DNA from: Streptococcus sp. zg-86
Lineage (GTDB): Bacteria; Bacillota; Bacilli; Lactobacillales; Streptococcaceae
Direction: 5' to 3'
NCBI RefSeq assembly: GCF_017639855.1
Contig: NZ_CP072115.1
Coordinates: 1,612,001-1,676,000 of the forward strand
DNA length: 64,000 nt
Part shown: in pieces, positions 36,763 to 45,339 of the stretch
How positions within the stretch are numbered: position 1 is the stretch's first letter
How the letters are laid out: each line of letters starts with the position of its first letter
The notes under the pieces: generated by a model
What the model was told of the DNA's origin: nothing
Seen by the model: only the letters and a program-made list of their open reading frames with translations
The model's database searches: none
Made by a program: the position numbers and the translations under genes

Positions 36763-37715
36763 AATACTATTGCTAAGATTAAAACTACTAGATACATCAG
36801 TGCAAACAAAACGAAACTTTTAACTGCTTCAACAAAGGTTTCCCCTTTGATTTGCTTTTCTAAAAAACGTCCTAGACTTTTGTAAGAGAGAAAAGCAACA
36901 CCACATCCTATCCAAGCCCAATAAGGCAAGAAGCCAAGAAGCGGGTAGAGCAGCCACAAGATCCAAGATAGCATGGAAAGGCAGGTATAAAGTAACAAGC
37001 CCTTTTGACGACCAATATGAAATACCAAGGTATGGCGGTCATTTCGAATATCCTCTTCCAAGTCACACAAGTTATTGGCTAGCATGATATTGGCAATTAA
37101 ACAGACCAAAGGAAGACTCATCAAGCCAATTTCAAGGAATTTTCCCCAGGCTACTTGCAACTGAAACCATTGACCCACAAAGCGACTGACTAAAAGTTGA
37201 GGAGGAGCCTGGACAAAAACAGCTAAAAAGAAAATTCCAAGACCCATTGTTACGCCAGAGAAAATCTCACCGAGTGGCATCCGAGATAAGGGAATTGGCC
37301 CAAAGGTGTAGCAGATTCCAATCACGAAACACACGGCACCCAGCGGTAGCAACATCAAGTCCGTCCGCCAAACTAACATGAGCGAAATGGCAATTGAGAA
37401 AAACAAGAGGAAAAAAATAATCTCTACCATTTGCCGAAAATCGAGTTGATGACGACCAATGACATTTTTCTCTTTACGGTAGACCTGATCCTTGGCTTTG
37501 ACATAGTCCATGGTATTATTAATGGCTGTCGTACACATGTCAAAGCTCAAGACAGCTAGGACAAACAAAAAGGTATTGAGGGGAGTAAACACATGATAGC
37601 GATACAATGACCACAAAATACCTAGTAGCATAGGAAAAACACTCGCTACTTTCGTCCGTAATTCGATAAATTCTAAAAAAATCGGTAGGGTAATTCTTCC
37701 CTTTTGACTAGTCAT
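36759..37715 (-). CDS. UbiA/MenA-family DHNA prenyltransferase of the EET locus (DmkA-like)
   Basis: A 318-residue UbiA-fold membrane enzyme with about eight to nine segments. It should join a polyprenyl chain to 1,4-dihydroxy-2-naphthoate, giving demethylmenaquinone. Both Mg-diphosphate motifs are present: NNTMDYVKAKD (about 90-100) and NNLCDLEEDIRND. ATG 37715 overlaps the apbE stop in the form ATGACTAG, with AGGAG about 13 bases upstream; in-frame ATG 37736 is an alternative. No other menaquinone synthesis gene is in the window, so naphthoate precursor may come from outside. It corresponds to DmkA in the Listeria EET locus. Its stop codon lies in repeat copy D. Confidence 0.85.
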   Translation of the reverse strand: MTSQKGRITLPIFLEFIELRTKVASVFPMLLGILWSLYRYHVFTPLNTFLFVLAVLSFDMCTTAINNTMDYVKAKDQVYRKEKNVIGRHQLDFRQMVEIIFFLLFFSIAISLMLVWRTDLMLLPLGAVCFVIGICYTFGPIPLSRMPLGEIFSGVTMGLGIFFLAVFVQAPPQLLVSRFVGQWFQLQVAWGKFLEIGLMSLPLVCLIANIMLANNLCDLEEDIRNDRHTLVFHIGRQKGLLLYTCLSMLSWILWLLYPLLGFLPYWAWIGCGVAFLSYKSLGRFLEKQIKGETFVEAVKSFVLFALMYLVVLILAIVF

Positions 37716-38763
37716 TGACAAGATGATACTCCTCATTACTCAATTCAAATTGATCCTTGAGCCCTTTACTAACATGCACCCCACGATTCTTATCAATAAA
37801 AACCGCTTCTACTCCATCCAGTTGATCGATAAATTCCATCCCCTTATCTATTCCTAAGAGGAACAAGGTAGTGGACAAGGCATCCCCCTGAGTAGAAGTC
37901 TTGGTAAAGACGGTTACTCCTGAGATAGTGTTTTCAACAGGATAGCCTGTTGCAGGATCCAGAATATGGTGATAGATTACACCATCTACCTCTAAGTAGC
38001 GTTCATAGATGCCCGAGGTCACAACAGAGCCATCCACTACATAAACAGAGCCTACCACCGTTCCACGTACTTGATCTGGATCTTGCACTCCTACTTTCCA
38101 ACCTTCTTTATGGGCAGGGGATGAGCCCATAACAACGACATTTCCCCCTAGGTTGATAATAGCTGTGGTAATCCCTTTCTCAGCAAACAGTTTTTTTAAG
38201 CCGTCAGCGATATAGCCTTTTGAAATAGCTCCCAGCTCCAAGACCATGCCCTCTTTTACTGCGACTGTCTGATTTTTCTTGTCTAACTGGACATCTTGGT
38301 AGTGAATATGCGGCAAGGCCGCCTTGATTTCTGCATCGCTCGGTTTACGTGCGTCTTCTGAACCGATTTTCCAAAGGTTATTAACTGCACCGATTGAAAT
38401 ATCAAAACGTCCCTGGCTCTGTTCACTTGTTTCCAAGGCTCGTTCGATCAGTTCAAAAGTTCGTGGGTCTACTTTCACCGCTTCTTTTCCTGCCGCATGA
38501 TTGATTCGGTAAATATCTGAACCTTCCAGATTCGTTGATAAGAGTCGTTCCATCTCTTTTACATAGGCAAGCCCGTCTTCCATCGCTTCTTCCTGGTCCT
38601 TGTGATAGATACTAATTTGAACAACCGTATGAAGCAAGGTTTCTGTGCGAGTCAGCGGTTTTTCGATAACGGGTAAGCTATTTTTTGCTATCTGTTTGGG
38701 TTGGCAAGCAACTAGAAAAAAACTACAGATAAGCAAGGGAAGTGCTAGCCATTTCAATTTCAT
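37708..38763 (-). CDS. apbE: FAD:protein FMN transferase (ApbE/FmnB), lipoprotein
   Basis: A 351-residue extracytoplasmic flavin transferase that attaches FMN to Thr/Ser of target proteins. It has a lipoprotein signal ending FLVAC (Cys20). Family motifs: LEGSDIYRINHAAG, ELGAISKGYIADGL and HHILDPATGYPVENT, followed by STQGDALSTTLFLLG. The frame is open upstream to 38868, but ATG 38763 follows AAGGAGAATGAGAAT and makes the signal peptide start correctly. The likely substrate is the PplA-like lipoprotein encoded next door. It is followed, with overlapping ends, by the prenyltransferase. Equivalent to FmnB of Listeria. Confidence 0.92.
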   Translation of the reverse strand: MKLKWLALPLLICSFFLVACQPKQIAKNSLPVIEKPLTRTETLLHTVVQISIYHKDQEEAMEDGLAYVKEMERLLSTNLEGSDIYRINHAAGKEAVKVDPRTFELIERALETSEQSQGRFDISIGAVNNLWKIGSEDARKPSDAEIKAALPHIHYQDVQLDKKNQTVAVKEGMVLELGAISKGYIADGLKKLFAEKGITTAIINLGGNVVVMGSSPAHKEGWKVGVQDPDQVRGTVVGSVYVVDGSVVTSGIYERYLEVDGVIYHHILDPATGYPVENTISGVTVFTKTSTQGDALSTTLFLLGIDKGMEFIDQLDGVEAVFIDKNRGVHVSKGLKDQFELSNEEYHLVND

Positions 38764-38784
38764 ATTCTCATTCTCCTTCATTAC

Positions 38785-38813
38785 TTTATACTCTAATACT
38801 CTATAAGAATCAA
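38785..38813 (-). promoter_or_regulatory. promoter of apbE-menA, built on a degenerate repeat module
   Basis: Minus strand TTGATT (38808-38813), 17-base spacer, TATAAA (38785-38790). The sequence TTGATTCTTATAGAGTAT closely resembles the end of the inverted module of the interspersed repeats (TTGATTTTTATAGAGTAT). The rest of the gene-free stretch 38814-39145 is AT-rich with another degenerate module end (TGATTTTTGACGAGTATT near 39082) and no gene. Confidence 0.55.
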
Positions 38814-39149
38814 CAGCTGAATTCGGCAACAAAACGGTGAATGATTGCGCTTGAAAAAGCAACACCATTTCTCAATCATTCAATAAGATGATACTCTATT
38901 CATATATTGCAAAAATATCCTAGATTTAAATGCCTTCGGCTTACCGTATTTCCAACCTGATACAATCACTATCCTAACGTTATCAACGCAACTAATTTCT
39001 ATTTTTTCAGGTTCTAAATAGTAAATAAGTTAGTTATGCTTGCATTTCAATGAGTATGAGTTACCGACAGAAACAACTGATTTTTGACGAGTATTCATGG
39101 AATTCTACATACCATTGTACCATCTTCTTACCAAAAATCCACTAGAAAA

Positions 39150-39174
39150 GAGGCTGGATTATGTACTCAGCCTC
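39150..39174 (-). terminator. terminator of the PplA-like gene
   Basis: Arms GAGGCTG (39150-39156) and CAGCCTC (39168-39174), loop 11; on the minus strand TTTTC follows. Confidence 0.7.
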
Positions 39175-39199
39175 CTATTTCTATCTATTCTGTGCTAGA

Positions 39200-39733
39200 T
39201 TATTTGTCAAGCATCACTTTAGCAGTGTCACCTTTTTCAGCTGCAGCAAGGAGAGCTGTTGTACTCTTCTTGAAGTCTTCTGAAGTATGAGTTGCACCAG
39301 AAACCACTTCAACTGCCTCAACATCTTGTTTTTCAACAAGGCCAGCATTCAATTTTTCAATAGCTTCTTTCGCAGAAACGCCTGCTTTTTCGCTCATCAT
39401 TTTGTTGTATTCTTCGTTTTCAGACTTCATCTTACCATCTTTGTCTTCGTAGTCAAACTTAGATTCTGTAATTTTTCCATCTTTTACAGTGATTGTGTGA
39501 ACAATCTTGTAGCCACGCTCATCAGCACCAGATTCTGCTGAATACATACCGTCTTTCAATTCAGCCATCATTTTTGCTTCTGATGAAGACATGCTTGTCT
39601 CAGATGAGGACATAGCAGTTTCAGATGAAGACATCATTGTGTCTTTTTTTTCTTCTTTAGCACCACATGCTACCAAGGCAAAAGCAGCTGCTAAAACTGC
39701 AACACTTTTTAAAACGACTTTTGTTGTTTTCAT
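39200..39733 (-). CDS. pplA: PplA-like FMN-binding lipoprotein (extracellular electron carrier)
   Basis: A 177-residue lipoprotein. The signal ends ALVAC (Cys23). A Ser-rich linker with three SSSE repeats (MSSSETAMSSSETSMSSSEA, residues ~34-53) leads to a single FMN_bind domain (about 58-165). The flavinylation motif is SGATHTS in VEVVSGATHTSEDF near residue 143-150, where ApbE should add FMN to Thr. Listeria PplA has two FMN_bind domains; this one has a single one. It likely takes electrons from the quinone pool or Ndh2 side and passes them to external acceptors such as Fe(III). ATG 39733 follows AAAAAAGGAG. Confidence 0.88.
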   Translation of the reverse strand: MKTTKVVLKSVAVLAAAFALVACGAKEEKKDTMMSSSETAMSSSETSMSSSEAKMMAELKDGMYSAESGADERGYKIVHTITVKDGKITESKFDYEDKDGKMKSENEEYNKMMSEKAGVSAKEAIEKLNAGLVEKQDVEAVEVVSGATHTSEDFKKSTTALLAAAEKGDTAKVMLDK

Positions 39734-39794
39734 TACAAATAAAACTCCTTTTTTAAACTTCAGTTCACAAGCCGAAGCGTTTTCTTACTCTATA

Positions 39795-39824
39795 ATAATA
39801 TACCATTTTGGCAAAATTGTCCAA
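39795..39824 (-). promoter_or_regulatory. promoter of the PplA-like gene
   Basis: Minus strand TTGGAC (39819-39824), 18-base spacer, TATTAT (39795-39800). The start would lie about 55 bases before the ATG. Confidence 0.6.
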
Positions 39825-39868
39825 TGTTTGCCATACATTTAAGTAAAATTTAAGATTTACTAAAAAGG

Positions 39869-40864
39869 TTAAGTTGACCAATTCAGCATCTTTTTGATAA
39901 GCCATTGTCCGTCGATTGCCAATCCAGACTGGGTTTCAACGAGTGAGATATAGTTTTCCATTTTGACGAGATAGGCTCGCATCAACTTCTCTGTTCGATT
40001 TTGCGCCTGGGTCTGGTTCATTTTCTCAATCAAGTTCTCAATTGCCTCCCATTGACCACTTTCAATGCTATCAACCAGATTTTGGCGAATACTGCTATCT
40101 TCTTCTATTGCAAACAAGAGGGGCGCTGTATAAATGCCATTTTGGATATCTTGCAGGGCTGGTTTCCCCGATTCTTGGAACGTCAAGTGGTAGTCAATCA
40201 GATCATCACGTAATTGAAAGGCCATGCCAAAAGAACGGCCTGCTTGAAAGGCTCGATACGTTTCCCGAACTCTTCCAGTTGCCTGAAGTGCTCCCAATTG
40301 ACAGGCTATGCCAAATAAGAAAGCAGTCTTGCCCTGAATCTGTTTCAAATACTGCCTCATTGTCATCTGCGGATTAAATTGATTCATGAGCTGGGACAAC
40401 TCCCCAGCTAAAATACCTTCCATGAGTTTTTCATTGACAGATGTCGTTTCCTGCTGCTCCAACCCCTGTATTCTGATTCCTTTTGCTAAGAGGCGCCCTG
40501 CATAAGCCATTAGATAATCTCCTGCATAAATAGCAATGCGATTTGAAAATTGACGGTGAGCAGCACGGATTCCTCGACGCACATCTGCCTCATCAATGAC
40601 ATCATCATGGATCAGGGTTGCCAGATGCAGTACCTCTACGTAAGCAGCAAAATAGAGCTTTTCCGGTCTAATCTCTCCGTCTACAGCTTGGGCAAATAAA
40701 AGGCACAAACCAGAACGTAGGTATTTCCCCGGTGCTTCCATATATTCTACAATCTTGTCACGCACAGTTGGATGAATCATCTTCATCTCTGTCACCATAA
40801 TGCGCTTGACTTGTTCTAAGCCCCTTTGTATTTCTGGATGATTCTCCCAAATTTGATGTACCAC
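39869..40864 (-). CDS. polyprenyl (heptaprenyl-type) diphosphate synthase of the EET locus (DmkB-like)
   Basis: A 331-residue trans-prenyl synthase that extends farnesyl/geranyl diphosphate to the quinone side chain. The two Asp-rich motifs are HDDVIDEADVRRG (first, about 83-95) and RDDLIDY (second, about 217-223). The start is GTG 40864, with AGGAG four bases upstream; this short spacing is unusual, but no better start exists. It lies between Ndh2 and the PplA-like gene on the same strand and should feed the MenA-like enzyme. Corresponds to DmkB of Listeria. A housekeeping undecaprenyl or heptaprenyl role cannot be excluded, but the context favours quinone synthesis. Confidence 0.85.
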   Translation of the reverse strand: MVHQIWENHPEIQRGLEQVKRIMVTEMKMIHPTVRDKIVEYMEAPGKYLRSGLCLLFAQAVDGEIRPEKLYFAAYVEVLHLATLIHDDVIDEADVRRGIRAAHRQFSNRIAIYAGDYLMAYAGRLLAKGIRIQGLEQQETTSVNEKLMEGILAGELSQLMNQFNPQMTMRQYLKQIQGKTAFLFGIACQLGALQATGRVRETYRAFQAGRSFGMAFQLRDDLIDYHLTFQESGKPALQDIQNGIYTAPLLFAIEEDSSIRQNLVDSIESGQWEAIENLIEKMNQTQAQNRTEKLMRAYLVKMENYISLVETQSGLAIDGQWLIKKMLNWST

Positions 40865-40879
40865 AATTCTCCTACTTCA

Positions 40880-40930
40880 TCGAAAAAGAACTATTCAGCA
40901 AACTTTTTTCTCGTTTTTTGAATAGTCCTT
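40880..40930 (-). terminator. possible terminator between ndh2 and dmkB-like gene
   Basis: Minus strand ACTATTCA and TGAATAGT (8-bp stem, loop about 20) followed by TCTTTTTC. It may attenuate rather than stop transcription into the downstream gene. Confidence 0.45.
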
Positions 40931-40980
40931 ATCATTTTTATCTTTTTTTCAATGATAATGGAATTAAGAACCACTATTCA

Positions 40981-42870
40981 TTATCGTTTTTCTTTTACGG
41001 TGTAAATATGCTTAGGCTTGCCATAAATCTTCTTATCAAGGAAACGACCCAACCATGGCATAATCCAGTAATCAAGACCGAAAGCACGGCCTGCACCGTT
41101 CATCAATGAAATGGCTACTGGAATGAACCAGATGTTGACCCAGTAGAACATACCTGACAAACTGAACATGATAACCAAGGCTACTGTTGCTGCGCTGACA
41201 ATCCAGACAAAGGCACCTGCAATCAAAGCAAGACCAATTCCAATCTCAGCAATGGTCATGAATTTTTGCATAAAGAGGGCAACTTCTTGGTTTGGCATCA
41301 TGAATTGCATGATTGAAGCAAACCAATCTGGCATGCCGTCCAAAACAGTCATAGGTTGCTCACCATAAGCATAGCTAAGTCCAAAAATAGCGTGGGCTGT
41401 TTCAGCAACTGCTTGAGAAGCACCAGAAGTTGCTTCAGCAGCTGATGCACCAGAGACAGGATCTGCTAGCCATGGGAATGGGAAAACGACTTGATCTCCC
41501 AGCCATGAAGTTGTACCAAATAATCCAAAGGCTTTCTTCACCCCTTCATAAAGCCACACAGAGCCATAGAAAACACGAAGTGGTGCTGACCAAAGAAGAT
41601 TTCCCTTCCCTGATGTATGGCCACCAAAAATGTTGCGTTTGTTCTTAATGTCAAAGAATTCATGACGAACATAAGAGCCCATATAGAAGAAACTGCGAAT
41701 GGTAAAGAAATAAAGCAAGTTGACCATATGCTTCATAAACATCGCCATAAAGCCTGACAAGTGGTATTTGCCCATTAAGAAGGCAACGCCATAATGGGAA
41801 CCGATTGAAACCATAAAGCCATCGTATTTCCCTTTGTAGCTATGTTTTTCACCACCAGTAATCGCAGCAATAATGTTTTGGGCAGCAGTATGTCCAGTTT
41901 GCTCAGCAGCTTGAACGATTTGTGGTGTTGGTTTGCCCTCATTTCCTGGCTCTTCATAATATACCAAATCACCTGCTACATAGACATTTTCCTTGCCTTT
42001 AGCTTCCATGTATTCGTTGGCAATCAAGCGACCTGCACGTGCTGTTTCAATTCCGAAGTCGCTAGCGTCGCTGTTTGCTTGCACACCTGCTGTCCAGATA
42101 GACGTATGGGTTGGAATTTCACGACCTGATGACAGAATCAATTTGTCTGCTTCAACAGCTGCAACTCCATCACCAAGCACTAATTCAACACCTTTTTTCT
42201 CAAGGTATTTACGTGTCTTAACTTGTTCTTTCTCAGTGACCATTTGCAAGATATTTGGCATTGCTTCAATCACTTTGAGTGAGAACTCTGCTGGATCTAG
42301 CTTAAATTCACGCGCCAAGATTGGTACCCAATCAATCAGCTCACCGATCATCTCAATACCAGTAAAACCAGCACCGATAACCGTAAAGGTTAAAAGAGCA
42401 CGGCGTTTTTCTGCATCGTGTTCGCGCATGGCACGGTAGCAAGCATCAATGATATGATCATGCAAGCGTTCTGCTGCTTCGATAGACCAGAGCGTAAAGC
42501 CATTGTCCTTGACACCTTTAATGCCAAAGTCGTTTGCTTCTCCACCCATAGCAAGTAAGAGATAGTCAAACGGCAAGGTTTGGTGCTCGGCGATGACTTG
42601 CTTTGTATCATAGTCAATCTCAACAACCTTGTCAGTCACTAGATCAACTTTTGGATACTTGTTAAAAATACGTTTCAAATCATATTTAATTGCATCTTTT
42701 TCCACACGTCCAGCTGCCACCTCATGCAACTCTGTCATATAGGTATGGAATGAATTTTTATCAATCAAGGTAACGGTAATATCATCGTTTTTCTTGAATT
42801 TTTTCCCGAGTAGGCGTGCTGCTGCAATCCCTGCATAACCAGCCCCTACAATCACAATATTTTTAGTCAA
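40981..42870 (-). CDS. ndh2: type II NADH dehydrogenase with C-terminal membrane domain (Ndh2 of EET)
   Basis: A 629-residue protein. Residues 1-~400 are an NDH-2 flavoprotein: FAD site IVIVGAGYAGIAAARLLG (about 5-22), second dinucleotide site TVIGAGFTGIEMIGEL, and VYVAGDL near residue 300. Residues ~400-629 add several membrane segments with a DoxX-like character. Ordinary NDH-2 is about 400 residues, and this extension is the mark of the EET-specific form. It oxidises NADH and reduces demethylmenaquinone. The start is TTG at 42870, supported by GGAGG eight bases upstream; an ATG in between is out of frame and meets a stop at once. A standard promoter precedes it. Confidence 0.9.
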   Translation of the reverse strand: MTKNIVIVGAGYAGIAAARLLGKKFKKNDDITVTLIDKNSFHTYMTELHEVAAGRVEKDAIKYDLKRIFNKYPKVDLVTDKVVEIDYDTKQVIAEHQTLPFDYLLLAMGGEANDFGIKGVKDNGFTLWSIEAAERLHDHIIDACYRAMREHDAEKRRALLTFTVIGAGFTGIEMIGELIDWVPILAREFKLDPAEFSLKVIEAMPNILQMVTEKEQVKTRKYLEKKGVELVLGDGVAAVEADKLILSSGREIPTHTSIWTAGVQANSDASDFGIETARAGRLIANEYMEAKGKENVYVAGDLVYYEEPGNEGKPTPQIVQAAEQTGHTAAQNIIAAITGGEKHSYKGKYDGFMVSIGSHYGVAFLMGKYHLSGFMAMFMKHMVNLLYFFTIRSFFYMGSYVRHEFFDIKNKRNIFGGHTSGKGNLLWSAPLRVFYGSVWLYEGVKKAFGLFGTTSWLGDQVVFPFPWLADPVSGASAAEATSGASQAVAETAHAIFGLSYAYGEQPMTVLDGMPDWFASIMQFMMPNQEVALFMQKFMTIAEIGIGLALIAGAFVWIVSAATVALVIMFSLSGMFYWVNIWFIPVAISLMNGAGRAFGLDYWIMPWLGRFLDKKIYGKPKHIYTVKEKR

Positions 42871-42912
42871 AACATAACCTCCGATTAGTTTGTCTGTTTT
42901 TTAACAAGGTCT

Positions 42913-42941
42913 ATTATACACTTTTTCGAAAAATTAAACAA
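42913..42941 (-). promoter_or_regulatory. promoter of ndh2
   Basis: Minus strand TTGTTT (42936-42941), 17-base spacer, TATAAT (42913-42918). The leader is about 35 nt. Confidence 0.75.
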
Positions 42942-42982
42942 TCAAATCATTCGTTTTTAGCCAACGATTTGACGGAAAAAAC

Positions 42983-43011
42983 TTGCATATCTCCTCCAAA
43001 ACAGATAGTAT
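42983..43011 (+). promoter_or_regulatory. candidate promoter of eetB
   Basis: TTGCAT (42983-42988), 17 bases, TAGTAT (43006-43011), about 65 bases before the eetB ATG, divergent from the ndh2 promoter. Confidence 0.45.
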
Positions 43012-43075
43012 ATAGGATATGAAGTTTGTCATCTGATTGCTGTATTGTAAGGCAAACTTTAAATAGAGAACGCTT

Positions 43076-43615
43076 ATGAATTCAAAACATCAAACCGTAT
43101 TATTTATTACTATGCTAGCTGCTCAGGCAGTCGTTATTTCTTTGGTAGAGAGACTGATCCCAACTCCCTTCTCCTTTGCTCCTGGAGCGAAACTTGGACT
43201 TGGAAATCTCATCAGCCTCATTGCTATTTTTACTCTTCCAGCTAGAGACAGTGTCAAAGTCGTTAGCATTCGCTTACTGATTTCTACTTTCTTAGGCGGA
43301 ACATTTTCCACTTTTTTGTATGGATTCGCTGGAGTTACACTCAGTTATATCGGTATGCTATCTGCTAAGCAACTCGGGCCAAATCGGGTCAGCGCAATCG
43401 GCATCTCTATCCTAGGAGGCATGCTCCATAACATTGGACAGCTCTTAGTTTTTGCTCTGATTGGCCAATCTCTCTTGGTCCTCAACTATCTACCCATCTT
43501 ATCCTTTACCGGTATCCTTTCTGGCTTTCTCGTTGGTCTAACTGCCAACTATCTCCTCCAAAAAGTTGGTCCCTTGCGTCACTATAATCAAATCATTTTA
43601 GCAGAATGGAAGTAG
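43076..43615 (+). CDS. eetB: EetB-like Gx transporter family membrane protein
   Basis: A 179-residue protein with about five to six membrane segments. The conserved patch PTPFSFAPGAKLGLGNLISLIAIF (split at residues 28-52) and GGTFSTFLYGFAGVTLSYIGM identify the PF07456-type family, old name heptaprenyl diphosphate synthase component I, now Gx transporter. It is the EetB equivalent of Gram-positive EET loci; a membrane partner or electron-transfer scaffold with EetA is presumed. No Asp-rich prenyl synthase motif is present, so it is not itself a catalytic subunit. Its ribosome site is weak (AGAGAA). It is divergent from ndh2. Confidence 0.83.
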   Translation: MNSKHQTVLFITMLAAQAVVISLVERLIPTPFSFAPGAKLGLGNLISLIAIFTLPARDSVKVVSIRLLISTFLGGTFSTFLYGFAGVTLSYIGMLSAKQLGPNRVSAIGISILGGMLHNIGQLLVFALIGQSLLVLNYLPILSFTGILSGFLVGLTANYLLQKVGPLRHYNQIILAEWK

Positions 43616-43659
43616 TCTATCTTTCCTACTAATTTGGTAAATTCTTCTTTCATTTTTAC

Positions 43660-43927
43660 TATAGTGGATTGAGAAAAGAATAGGACAAGGCAAGGAGCTG
43701 CAGATAGAACTGACGTTAATTGAGGATTACTCCATAATCCCTATTTCCAACCTTCAACAGTCCACTGGACTATTGAAGCAAAGCGACTGAACGATGTCTT
43801 AATACTCTATAAAAATCAAAATCTGACTAGGCAACGAAATCGTAGCTAGAACTGAAGTTCAGCAAGGTGAGTTAACGACGTCAGACTTTGATTTTTGACG
43901 AGTATAACCTTTATTCAATTCACTATA
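43660..43927. repeat. interspersed modular repeat, copy E
   Basis: A 268-bp copy in the same orientation and with the same module order as copy B, from TATAGTGGATTGAGAAAAG to TTCAATTCACTATA. It fills the gap between eetB and trkH; the trkH -10 box follows eight bases after its end. Confidence 0.88.
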
Positions 43928-43941
43928 ATTTGTGCTACAAT
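43914..43941 (+). promoter_or_regulatory. candidate trkH promoter with -35 inside repeat copy E
   Basis: An extended -10 TGC-TACAAT (TACAAT 43936-43941); the best -35 candidate, TTCAAT (43914-43919, 16-base spacer), lies within the repeat's right end. The -35 match is only partial. Confidence 0.45.
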
Positions 43942-43971
43942 AGCCTCACATTCTACTATCGAGAGGGAAAT

Positions 43972-45321
43972 ATGTCTTCTTTTAGTTTAAAATTCACACC
44001 GAGCCAACGGATCGTCCTCAGTTTTGCAGGCGTTATTCTGATTGGCTCGCTCCTCTTATCCTTACCCATTTCACAACTGGTTAGCTCAGAAGCTAGATAC
44101 TGGGATCATCTTTTTACAACTATTTCCATGGTCTGTGTGACAGGATTGTTTACCGTTCCTGTTGCAGAAACCTACAATACTTTTGGGCAACTCATTTGTA
44201 TGCTCTTAATTCAAATCGGTGGGCTGAGCTTGATTAGTTTCATCGGACTGTTTGCTCTAAGAGGTGGACGGAAACTGAGCTTCATCAATATGGCTACGCT
44301 ACAAGAGAGTTTTAATGTGACCGAAACCAAGCATTTCCGTAGTTTTATCAAGTCTGTCTTTGGTTTCACCTTTGCCATCGAAACGATAGGAGCTCTTATA
44401 CTCTCCTTTCAGTTCGTACCTGAATTTGGCTGGCAACGTGGGCTTTTTTCAGCTTTCTTTGTAGCCATTTCTGCCTTTTGTAATGCTGGATTTGATAACT
44501 TTGGTGCGACTAGCCTTGTGAATTATGCGACTAGTCCACTGATTAACCTAACTATCGCTTCTCTAATTATCATGGGAGGCCTCGGTTTTTCGGTCTGGTT
44601 TGATATGCAGACAAAAATTCAAAAACGCTTGAGCTTTCGTAAATTCAGTTTCCATACCAAGGTTGTCCTAACCATGACGACTGCCATTCTGCTGCTTGGT
44701 ACCCTACTGACCCTGCTGACAGAATATCGAAATCCTGATACAATTGGCTCCTTATCCTTGCCACAAAAGATCTTGGTTAGCTTTTTCCAGACTGTTACCA
44801 TGCGGACAGCTGGCTTTGCTTCGATTGACTACACCAAGGCCAATCCTGTCACCTTGCTACTCTATACCTTTCAAATGATGCTGGGCGGAGCGCCTGGTGG
44901 AACAGCTGGAGGTATCAAAATTACAGCCTTTTTGACCTTAATCCTCTACGCTAGAAGTGAGATTATCGGCTTACCACATACGAATTTTAAGGCACGAACC
45001 ATTGATAATGAAACCATCCGCAAGGCTTTTGCAACCTTTATTGTTTTCATTATGGTCTTTCTAGTTGGGCTCTTTGCCATTAGCATGACAGACCCCCACA
45101 AACCCATGCTTTTATTGATTTTCGAGGTCATGTCAGCCCTAGCAACGGTTGGAGTAACGGCTAATCTAACTCCACAACTATCGCAACTTGGACAACTGGT
45201 AATCATGGCGCTCATGTTCTTTGGCCGAATTGGACCGATGTCAATTTTAATCAGTCTTTCTTCTCGGAAATTATCGAAGGAAGAAACCATACAATACGCT
45301 AAATCATCTATGATTGTGTAA
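43972..45321 (+). CDS. trkH: TrkH/KtrB family potassium uptake membrane subunit
   Basis: A 449-residue K+ channel-like transporter with four M1-P-M2 repeats. Filter-like loops include TTISMVCVTGLFTVPV, AISAFCNAGFDNFG, QTVTMRTAGFASID and VMSALATVGVTANL, each with the critical Gly. The frame is open upstream into repeat copy E, but ATG 43972 (MSSFSLKFTPSQRIVLS) follows GAGAGGGAAAT. It works with the nucleotide-binding subunit encoded downstream (45773). The pair is separated by a 450-bp repeat array, which is unusual for an operon. Confidence 0.92.
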   Translation: MSSFSLKFTPSQRIVLSFAGVILIGSLLLSLPISQLVSSEARYWDHLFTTISMVCVTGLFTVPVAETYNTFGQLICMLLIQIGGLSLISFIGLFALRGGRKLSFINMATLQESFNVTETKHFRSFIKSVFGFTFAIETIGALILSFQFVPEFGWQRGLFSAFFVAISAFCNAGFDNFGATSLVNYATSPLINLTIASLIIMGGLGFSVWFDMQTKIQKRLSFRKFSFHTKVVLTMTTAILLLGTLLTLLTEYRNPDTIGSLSLPQKILVSFFQTVTMRTAGFASIDYTKANPVTLLLYTFQMMLGGAPGGTAGGIKITAFLTLILYARSEIIGLPHTNFKARTIDNETIRKAFATFIVFIMVFLVGLFAISMTDPHKPMLLLIFEVMSALATVGVTANLTPQLSQLGQLVIMALMFFGRIGPMSILISLSSRKLSKEETIQYAKSSMIV

Positions 45322-45339
45322 CGGCATTTGGGCTAAAAG

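Noticed and set aside
43076..43615. Catalytic heptaprenyl diphosphate synthase component I
   Set aside because: It is a multi-span membrane protein without Asp-rich motifs; the catalytic synthase is the separate gene at 39869-40864.
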